A DNA stretch of 7,602 nt, from contig CAKZOF010000632.1 of NCBI GenBank assembly GCA_937135995.1, forward strand, positions 1 to 7,602. The letters are read 5' to 3'. The stretch is from an uncultured Pyrinomonas sp. GTDB lineage: Bacteria; Acidobacteriota; Blastocatellia; Pyrinomonadales; Pyrinomonadaceae. Both the position numbers and the translations under genes were made by a program. Each line of letters starts with the position of its first letter. Within the stretch, counting starts at the first letter, position 1. Under the pieces are notes generated by a model. That model did no database searches and was not told where the DNA came from. It worked only from the letters and a program-made list of their open reading frames with translations. Shown one piece after another: positions 1-4,817 of the stretch.

Positions 1-384
1 GACGGCACGCGTGCGCGGCGTGATGGCGCGTGCGACCTCTTCGGCGCTGATCGTGCGCGAAATAGGATCGACATCGACGAAGACCGGCGTCGCACCGGCA
101 GTCGAGACCGCTTCTGCCGTGGCGAAAAAGGAGTTGGCCGGGACGATCACCTCGTCGCCCGGTCCTACGCCGCATGCCATCAACGCGAGCTGCAAAGCAG
201 CGGTGCCGCTGCTGACCCCCACGGCGAAGCGCGTCCCTGTGTAGTCGGCGAAGTCACGCTCGAACCGTTCGACTTCGCGCCCTAGAATGAAGGACGAATT
301 TTCAATGACGCGCGCTATTGCTTCATCTATTTCGCGCTTGATGTTGTGATACTGCGCGCGTAGATCGACGAAAGGAACTTTCAT
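1..384 (-). CDS. DegT/DnrJ/EryC1/StrS-family sugar aminotransferase, N-terminal part (runs off the window)
   Basis: This is the first 128 codons of a PLP-dependent nucleotide-sugar aminotransferase, translated by hand from the minus strand with no internal stop. It opens with MKVPFVDLRAQY, the usual start of this family. It continues with the family landmarks SSFILGREVERFE (residues 30-42), the PLP-phosphate-binding segment VSSGTAALQLAL (57-68), GPGDEVIVPANSFFATAEA (74-92) and GATPVFVDVDP (98-108). The catalytic Lys would lie beyond the window edge. Family enzymes transfer an amino group from glutamate to a keto-sugar nucleotide in the cytoplasm. The ATG at 384 was chosen because homology begins there. 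An in-frame ATG at 432 would add 16 basic residues with no family resemblance. The acyltransferase upstream suggests that the two act in sequence, amination then N-acylation, as WbpE and WbpD (WlbC and WlbB) do. The exact sugar cannot be told. Confidence 0.93.
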   Translation of the reverse strand, partial: MKVPFVDLRAQYHNIKREIDEAIARVIENSSFILGREVERFERDFADYTGTRFAVGVSSGTAALQLALMACGVGPGDEVIVPANSFFATAEAVSTAGATPVFVDVDPISRTISAEEVARAITPRTRAV

Positions 385-468
385 TTTCTTCGGAAGTCTC
401 GTGCGACCGAGCCGTGCGTGTGCGCGCCCCATCGCCTCGATGCGAAACCCGGTCTTGAGCTCACCAAC

Positions 469-582
469 AACGCATCGTACCACGTGTGATGAGAACGAAG
501 TTTCTCCCTTCGCCCAAGATGCGCGGGCGCGCCGTCGAGCGAAAACGCGAAGCCGTCCCTCGACGGCTGAAGACGATGCGTT
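469..582 (-). other. Nested inverted-repeat structure upstream of the aminotransferase gene
   Basis: AACGCATCGT (469-478) and ACGATGCGTT (573-582) are a perfect 10-base inverted repeat. They enclose a 9-base perfect stem, GCCGTCGAG/CTCGACGGC (531-539/559-567), and a 5-base stem (496-500/508-512). A mutually exclusive pairing, GAGAA (491-495) with TTCTC (502-506), is also possible. In RNA this would make a branched fold about 85 bases ahead of the aminotransferase ATG. It may be a regulatory leader or a small RNA, but chance pairing in GC-rich DNA cannot be excluded. Confidence 0.35.
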
Positions 583-608
583 CTCGCCAACGTGTCGTGC
601 AAAAGATC

Positions 609-626
609 GACGCCCCAAGAGGCGTC
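609..626 (-). terminator. Weak intrinsic-terminator-like hairpin
   Basis: On the minus strand, GACGCC and GGCGTC (609-614/621-626) form a 6-base-pair GC-rich stem with a 6-base loop. The sequence GATCTTTTGC follows. The short T-run starts two bases after the stem, so termination would be partial at best. It lies about 80 bases after the acyltransferase stop. Confidence 0.3.
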
Positions 627-649
627 CGAAGATTGTTGTACGCTCGTTG

Positions 650-672
650 CCGCCAGCAACCGTGGCTGGCGG
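650..672 (-). terminator. Stem-loop downstream of the acyltransferase gene (possible terminator or mRNA 3' stabiliser)
   Basis: CCGCCAGC (650-657) pairs perfectly with GCTGGCGG (665-672) around a 7-base loop, 35 bases after the acyltransferase stop. No T-tract follows on the minus strand, so it is not a classical intrinsic terminator. It could pause transcription or protect the mRNA 3' end. Confidence 0.35.
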
Positions 673-707
673 TCCGACCTAGTTGCACGGCGCAGTACGC
701 CTTGCGC

Positions 708-1226
708 TCACGGAGCGCGCCCTGTTTCGCGCCGACCAGGCCGCTCGTCGCTGACCGAACGGAGCAGGCGCGCCGGCACGCCAGCAACGATCGCCCCAGC
801 AGGTACGTCCCTGGTTACCACGGCGCCCGCGCCGACGATGGCCCGCTCGCCGATTTCAACTCCGGCGAGAATGGTCGCGCCACTACCGACGGAGGCACCA
901 CGACGCACGACGGTCGGCACGACGGTCCAGTCCTCGGCGGTTTGAAGTCTTCCGTCGGGGCGCGTCGCGCGCGGGTAGATGTCATTGATGAAGACCACGC
1001 CGTGCCCGATGAAGACTTCGTCTTCAATGGTCACGCCTTCGCAAATGAAACTATGACTCGAGATCTTGCACCGCCGTCCGATGCGCGCGCCCTTTTGGAT
1101 CTCGACGAAAGAGCCGATGCGCGTTTCGTCGCCGATCTCGCAACCGTAAAGGTTGACGAAATTGTAGATGCGCACATCGCGCCCGAGCACGACATCATCG
1201 CTGATGCAACAGAACTCGCCGCGCAT
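708..1226 (-). CDS. Left-handed beta-helix (hexapeptide-repeat) sugar N-acyltransferase, WbpD/WlbB/WxcM-like
   Basis: The 172-residue protein is made of hexapeptide repeats typical of the left-handed beta-helix fold, at about residues 12-77 and 107-154. Examples are GRDVRIYNFV, GARIGRRCKI, GASVGSGATILAGVEIG and the classic end AIVGAGAVVTRDVPAGAIVAG followed by VPARLL. The loop at 75-105 (GHGVVFINDIYPRA) resembles the VFxNxxxPR segment of WbpD/WlbB-type enzymes, which acetylate the 3-amino group of UDP-diaminouronic acids. Related QdtC and WxcM N-domains act on dTDP-3-amino sugars. The enzyme uses acetyl-CoA in the cytoplasm and is probably a trimer. The gene starts 8 bases after the kinase stop, so the two are translationally coupled. 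A purine-rich GAGGGG inside the kinase end, about 13 bases before the ATG, may serve as its ribosome binding site. The aminotransferase downstream fits an amination/acylation pair. The last 15 residues are arginine-rich and not conserved. Confidence 0.88.
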   Translation of the reverse strand: MRGEFCCISDDVVLGRDVRIYNFVNLYGCEIGDETRIGSFVEIQKGARIGRRCKISSHSFICEGVTIEDEVFIGHGVVFINDIYPRATRPDGRLQTAEDWTVVPTVVRRGASVGSGATILAGVEIGERAIVGAGAVVTRDVPAGAIVAGVPARLLRSVSDERPGRRETGRAP

Positions 1227-1234
1227 GGCTACCG

Positions 1235-3598
1235 CTACGCCCCTCTTTCGGCTGCCCCTTCGGGACGCGCACCAGTTTCTTCTTCCTCTTCGTCGTAGTA
1301 GGCGGCGTAGTAGCTGGCGTAGTACTGGTAATCATGCGCATCCAGCTTGACGTTGTTGAGCACCACGCCGATGATGTGCGCTCCGACGTCCTGCAACAAT
1401 TTCTTCGCGCGACGCACCACGGCACGAGAACTGCGCCCACCATGCACGACGAGGATGACCCCATCGACCATGGTCGAGAGGATGGCGGCGTCGGTGAACG
1501 AGACGACCGGCGGCGAATCGATGATGACGTGAGCGTATCGCGCGCTCATCTCAGCGACCAGACGGCGCATTTCGTCCGAACCGAGAAGTTCCGCCGGACT
1601 CGGCGGCACCGGCCCCGACGTCATGATCTTCAGGTTCGGCAGAGGCCCATGCGTCTGGATGAGCGAAGAAGTGTCGCGCTCGCCCGCCAGGTAGTTGGCC
1701 ACACCGCGCGTGTTCGACAGGTTGAAGTGCGCGTGAATGCGCGGGCGGCGAAGATCGCAATCAATCAAGAGTACTTCGGCGCCCATCTGGGCGAGCATCA
1801 CCGCCATATTGACGGCAGTGGTCGTTTTGCCCTCCGATGGCTGACTTGACGTCAGCAGCACGGTGCGCGGCGGCTGCCCGGCTTGCGACAGAAGAAGCTG
1901 CGTGCGCAGGTGGCGATAAGCTTCTGTGATGGGCGAACGCACGTCGGAGATAAGCGCCAGCGCCGTCTTCTCCTTCGGCTCTTCAGGCTCTTCCTCTCTG
2001 GCCCGCAGCATGGGCCTACGCTCGACGCGCGGCGCCGGAATGAGCGCCAGCGTCGGCAGGTGCAAATAACGATCGACGTCCTCGGCCGATTTCAACGTAT
2101 CATCCAAGTAGTCGAGCAAGAAAGCGAGCCCGATGCCGGCACCGAGCGCGACCAGCAGCGCGATCAAGATATTGCGCAAACGCTTCGGCCCGACTGGCGC
2201 CTGCGGGACGCGCGCCGGGGTTTCGACCTTGATGTTGCTCGCGCGGTCGTTGGAGGTGATCTCCAGCTCTTTTTGCCGCTGGAAGAGCGTGTTGTAGAAC
2301 TGCCGGTTGGTCTCCAACTCCTGCGTGATGCGGCTCAGTTCAATCTCCGCTTGGTTCTGTTCGTTCGCCGCCGCAGCTTCCTGATAGTAAGCCTGCCGCA
2401 GTTTGTTTTCGCGCGCAAGCGCCGCCTCGTAGCGCGACTTCATCGCTTTGATCACTTCGTATGGCGCCCGGTCCAAATCCTGCCGGAGACGCTTGATCTG
2501 CTCGTCGATCTTTTTGACTTCGGGCCATTCCGGTGTGTACTGGACCAACAACGCAGCGCGCTTCTCTTCGAGTTCGCCGATGCGATCGCGCAACTTCTGG
2601 ATCCGCTGATCGCTCTGCACTTCGGGCACGGACCAGATGTCGGTTTCGCGCCGCGCCGCGTCGTAGGCCGATTCCAGATTCTTGCGCTCGTTCTCGGCGG
2701 CGAGCAGTTGCCCGCTCAAGGTCGCCAGTCGTTCCAACGTCAGGTTCTGCCCCTTGGCCTGACCGAGCGGCAGATTGTGACTGCGCAGGTAGTTGACGCG
2801 CGCCTCTTCGCCCTGTCGGATCTTCAATTGCAGTTCGGCGATCTGTTTGGCGAGCAGCACGGAAGCGCGTTGCGCGCCCTGCGTTTCGCGTTCCAGATTG
2901 TTGTAGATGAAAACGTCAGCGATGGTGTTGGCGATCTTGGCAGCCAACTCCGGATTGGTGTGCTGGAACCGGATGTTGACGAGGTTGGTCTTTTCAACCG
3001 GCTCGACCGTGATCCCGGCGCGAATGGCCTCTTCGTATGGCGCCAACCGTTCGAGCTGCTCCGGCGTCAGGTTTTCGGCATCGACTTCGCTGTCGGTGAC
3101 AACCTGCAGCTTCCCTTGCTCGGCCTCCTGTTTCTCGCGCTTGGCAAACAGACGCCGCACGGCGCTCGTGATGCTCGGTCCAGCTTGGCCGCTCAAAAAG
3201 GCCGGGTTATTTACGAGATCCAACGTCAGCGCCACTTGGCGTGCTAACTGGGGATTTTCGAGCAGTTTGAGCTGCGTACTCCAGTAGTTCGGATCGTTGG
3301 GCGCGGTAACCACCTGCACGTCGCCTTTGGTCTGCAACACGCTCCGGCGAGGTTCGATGTTGATCGTCACGCTCGCCTCGTACACGTCCGGCTGCCGGTA
3401 CATGTAAACAGCAACCAGCGAGGTCACGATCAACGCGATGGCGAGGATCAACCAGCGCCGCTTGTAGATGATCGCCCAGTATTCGCGTAAGTGCGCCTGT
3501 TCGATGAAGGTCGCAGGCTGGCCCACGGTGAACTCGTGCAACGGGCGATCCAACTGCCGCTCCGACTGCGAGATGGGAAGCAACCGGTTGTCTTGCAT
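1235..3598 (-). CDS. Wzc-like polysaccharide co-polymerase fused to a BY-type tyrosine autokinase
   Basis: This 787-residue inner-membrane protein governs chain length and export of exopolysaccharide through cycles of autophosphorylation. The order is: cytoplasmic N-tail; membrane segment at about 48-67; periplasmic Wzz-type domain (YEASVTINIEP, 73-83); long coiled-coil region (about 240-450); proline-rich ARVPQAPVGPKR (462-473); second membrane segment (about 475-495); cytoplasmic kinase. The kinase shows the ExxRxxR oligomerisation motif (E559, R562, R565), Walker A SSQPSEGKTTT (584-594), Walker A' LLIDCDLRRP (610-619) and Walker B VIIDSPP (691-697). It ends in a tyrosine cluster with seven Tyr at 757-768, then an acidic run. 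All parts are intact, and the length is normal or slightly above Wzc. The start is set by GGAGG (3607-3611), 8 bases before the ATG. Fusion of both modules is the Gram-negative arrangement. rmlD upstream and sugar-modifying genes downstream support a polysaccharide role. Confidence 0.95.
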   Translation of the reverse strand: MQDNRLLPISQSERQLDRPLHEFTVGQPATFIEQAHLREYWAIIYKRRWLILAIALIVTSLVAVYMYRQPDVYEASVTINIEPRRSVLQTKGDVQVVTAPNDPNYWSTQLKLLENPQLARQVALTLDLVNNPAFLSGQAGPSITSAVRRLFAKREKQEAEQGKLQVVTDSEVDAENLTPEQLERLAPYEEAIRAGITVEPVEKTNLVNIRFQHTNPELAAKIANTIADVFIYNNLERETQGAQRASVLLAKQIAELQLKIRQGEEARVNYLRSHNLPLGQAKGQNLTLERLATLSGQLLAAENERKNLESAYDAARRETDIWSVPEVQSDQRIQKLRDRIGELEEKRAALLVQYTPEWPEVKKIDEQIKRLRQDLDRAPYEVIKAMKSRYEAALARENKLRQAYYQEAAAANEQNQAEIELSRITQELETNRQFYNTLFQRQKELEITSNDRASNIKVETPARVPQAPVGPKRLRNILIALLVALGAGIGLAFLLDYLDDTLKSAEDVDRYLHLPTLALIPAPRVERRPMLRAREEEPEEPKEKTALALISDVRSPITEAYRHLRTQLLLSQAGQPPRTVLLTSSQPSEGKTTTAVNMAVMLAQMGAEVLLIDCDLRRPRIHAHFNLSNTRGVANYLAGERDTSSLIQTHGPLPNLKIMTSGPVPPSPAELLGSDEMRRLVAEMSARYAHVIIDSPPVVSFTDAAILSTMVDGVILVVHGGRSSRAVVRRAKKLLQDVGAHIIGVVLNNVKLDAHDYQYYASYYAAYYDEEEEETGARPEGAAERGA

Positions 3599-3600
3599 AA

Positions 3601-3613
3601 CTCCTTCCTCCCG
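3601..3613 (-). promoter_or_regulatory. Strong ribosome binding site of the kinase gene
   Basis: On the minus strand the sequence before the ATG at 3598 is CGGGAGGAAGGAGTT. GGAGG (3607-3611) sits 8 bases from the start codon, which is optimal. A second AGGAG (3601-3605) is too close to be used. This fixes the start at 3598. Confidence 0.8.
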
Positions 3614-3616
3614 ACA

Positions 3617-3637
3617 GCTTGCGGCCGGGGCGCAAGC
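3617..3637 (-). promoter_or_regulatory. Hairpin in the kinase mRNA leader, next to the ribosome binding site
   Basis: GCTTGCG (3617-3623) pairs perfectly with CGCAAGC (3631-3637) around a 7-base loop. The hairpin ends 4 bases before the ribosome binding region and begins at about the base where the predicted promoter would start transcription. It could be a 5'-end stabilising stem, a translational control element, or an operator at the DNA level. Confidence 0.45.
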
Positions 3638-3642
3638 CGAAA

Positions 3643-3670
3643 ATCATATCAAAGATGCGCGCAATCACAA
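3643..3670 (-). promoter_or_regulatory. Predicted sigma70-type promoter for the kinase-acyltransferase unit
   Basis: On the minus strand, TTGTGA (3665-3670) and TATGAT (3643-3648) are separated by 16 bases. They match the -35 and -10 consensus at 4 of 6 and 5 of 6 positions. Transcription would begin near 3636, giving a leader of about 38 bases. The 167-base gap after rmlD leaves room for an independent promoter. Readthrough from rmlD is also possible. Confidence 0.45.
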
Positions 3671-3765
3671 GCCGTCGCGCAACGCAGAGGGGCAAAAGAT
3701 GCGAGAGCGCGCGGCGCGTCGCACGGGCGAGTGCAGGCCGAAAAGTTCCCTGCCAACCGCTTTCT

Positions 3766-4641
3766 CTACTTGCCGGCGCGCGCTGCCGCGACGAAACGCG
3801 CCAGCGCGTCGCGCCAATGGGGCAGCGGTGCCAGCCCGATCGCTTCCGACAAAAGGCAGCGCAGGCGCGAGTTCTGCGGGCGCGCGGCCGGACGCTGAAG
3901 ATCGGCGAAGCTGACGCTTGCGATCTGCGTGTCGAGGCCAGCGAGCGTCAGTGCTTCGCGCGCAAACTGCTCGTAGCTCGCTCCTTCGCCGCTGTTGACG
4001 ACGTGGTAGATGCCCGGCAGATCAACCGCCACAAGCTCGCGTAACCGCCGCGCTAGATCGTCCGCATAGGTCGGCGTTCCCCATGAATCCCTAATAGCCT
4101 TCAGACGCTCGCCGCGTTCAGCCAGTTCGACTATTTTGCTCAAGAAGTTCTTGCCGCCAAGGCCGAAGATCCAGCCGGTGCGCACCACCATGGTGCGCGC
4201 GCAAGCTTGCATGGCGCGCCGCTCGCCATCGAGCTTGACGCGCGCATAGACGCTTTGCGGATTAGGGTCGTCGCGCTGCGTGTAGAAACCGTTTTTGGTG
4301 CCGTCGAAGACGTAATCGGTGGAGATCGTCACCAACAACGCGCCGACTCGACGGCAATGGCGCGCCAGCGTCTCCGGCGCTTGGGCGTTGGCGCGACGAG
4401 CGCGCTCCGGATCCAATTCGCAACCGTCCACGTCGGTCCACGCAGCGCAATTGATCACGGCATCGGGTCGGATCTCGTCGAAGCGACGGGCAACCGCTTC
4501 TTCGTCCGTGACGTCGAGCGCTTGCCGATCAAAGGCCCACACTCGGTCGCCGAGCGCACGACAGTGGGCGTGCGTCGCTCTGCCGACCATGCCGCCAGCA
4601 CCGGTGATCAGTATTTTTCGCGGCGAATTTTCGATGTGCAT
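3766..4641 (-). CDS. rmlD: dTDP-4-dehydrorhamnose reductase
   Basis: The enzyme carries out the last step of dTDP-L-rhamnose synthesis, the NAD(P)H reduction of dTDP-4-dehydro-L-rhamnose in the cytoplasm. Counting from the ATG at 4641 it has 291 residues, the usual family length. The N-terminal Rossmann motif is KILITGAGGMVG (9-20). INCAAWTDVDGCE (63-75) is the typical RmlD segment. Catalytic residues fit the extended short-chain dehydrogenase pattern: STDYVFDG (107-114), then Tyr132 and Lys136 in YARVK. WGTPTYADDLA (187-197) and RPQNSRL (254-260) are further family signatures. Upstream in-frame starts (TTG 4764, ATG 4740) would add 41 or 33 residues without homology, and they overlap a predicted promoter, so 4641 is preferred even though its ribosome binding site (AGGA, 1 base from the ATG) is poor. 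rmlA, rmlB and rmlC are not in the window. It heads the minus-strand polysaccharide genes. Confidence 0.93.
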   Translation of the reverse strand: MHIENSPRKILITGAGGMVGRATHAHCRALGDRVWAFDRQALDVTDEEAVARRFDEIRPDAVINCAAWTDVDGCELDPERARRANAQAPETLARHCRRVGALLVTISTDYVFDGTKNGFYTQRDDPNPQSVYARVKLDGERRAMQACARTMVVRTGWIFGLGGKNFLSKIVELAERGERLKAIRDSWGTPTYADDLARRLRELVAVDLPGIYHVVNSGEGASYEQFAREALTLAGLDTQIASVSFADLQRPAARPQNSRLRCLLSEAIGLAPLPHWRDALARFVAAARAGK

Positions 4642-4662
4642 TTCCTGTGCAGACGAGAACGA

Positions 4663-4724
4663 CTGCCGTCGATGCAGCCTCTCGCGAAACGCCGACGGCG
4701 CCGAATCGCATCGGCCGACGGCAG
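4663..4724 (-). promoter_or_regulatory. Long hairpin in the rmlD leader
   Basis: CTGCCGTCGATGC (4663-4675) is complementary over all 13 bases to GCATCG (4708-4713) plus ACGGCAG (4718-4724), with the 4 bases 4714-4717 bulged. The 32-base loop holds a second small stem (4690-4693/4697-4700). The element lies between the predicted transcription start and the rmlD ATG, ending 21 bases before it. GCCGACGGC also occurs twice directly (4691-4699 and 4714-4722). It could act as an RNA leader or as a protein-binding operator. Confidence 0.45.
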
Positions 4725-4735
4725 ATGAAGTGTTG

Positions 4736-4764
4736 ATCATACCTTTAAATCGCCCGCAGGCCAA
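4736..4764 (-). promoter_or_regulatory. Predicted sigma70-type promoter for rmlD
   Basis: On the minus strand, TTGGCC (4759-4764) and TATGAT (4736-4741) are separated by the ideal 17 bases, matching 4 of 6 and 5 of 6 consensus positions. Transcription would start near 4729, giving an 88-base leader to the ATG at 4641. That start lies downstream of the two upstream in-frame start codons, which supports the shorter RmlD. Confidence 0.5.
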
Positions 4765-4797
4765 AGCGCGCTTTCGGCATCGGACGACTTTTCGGGT

Positions 4798-4803
4798 TAT
4801 ACT
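4798..4803 (+). promoter_or_regulatory. Possible -10 element for the UbiD-family gene
   Basis: TATACT differs from TATAAT at one position and lies 14 bases before the ATG at 4818. No good -35 box is present at the right distance. If used, the leader would be only about 8 bases, with GAGAGA (4811-4816) too close to be a normal ribosome binding site. Near-leaderless translation or a promoter further upstream are the alternatives. Confidence 0.3.
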
Positions 4804-4817
4804 CCGAAGCGAGAGAC

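Larger units (their letters stand above)
385..707 (-). other. 323-base intergenic region rich in inverted repeats
   Basis: No convincing gene lies between the acyltransferase stop and the aminotransferase start. Short open frames exist in several directions, including a 92-codon minus frame whose TGA overlaps the aminotransferase ATG (ATGA at 381-384), but none reads like a real protein. The stretch instead contains at least five perfect inverted repeats: 650-657/665-672, 609-614/621-626, 531-539/559-567, 496-500/508-512 and the long-range pair 469-478/573-582. It would be an unusually long structured leader for the aminotransferase mRNA, a terminator-plus-promoter region, or the remnant of a lost gene. 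Confidence 0.6.

Noticed and set aside
385..432. Upstream in-frame ATG at 432 for the aminotransferase
   Set aside because: It would add 16 basic residues, while the family nearly always begins with the MKVPFVDL-type segment found at 384.
381..659. A 92-codon minus-strand frame ending with an ATGA overlap at the aminotransferase start
   Set aside because: The overlap looks operon-like, but the translation resembles no family, has no ribosome binding site, and overlaps several inverted repeats. It is most likely chance in GC-rich DNA.
486..1298. A 270-codon plus-strand frame opposite the acyltransferase gene
   Set aside because: It is antisense to a clear hexapeptide-repeat protein and has a low-complexity Arg/Asp/Ala-rich translation.
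1285..1330. Short repeated GTAGTA-like units
   Set aside because: These are the repeated tyrosine codons of the BY-kinase C-terminal cluster, not an independent repeat or CRISPR.
1883..3247. A 454-codon plus-strand frame opposite the kinase gene
   Set aside because: It mirrors the kinase codons on the other strand, and its composition (Arg, Gln, Leu, Phe runs) is typical of an antisense shadow.
4642..4764. Extended RmlD N-terminus from TTG 4764 or ATG 4740
   Set aside because: The extra 33-41 residues are not family-like and overlap a predicted promoter and leader hairpin. RmlD homology starts just after the ATG at 4641 and gives a normal length of 291.
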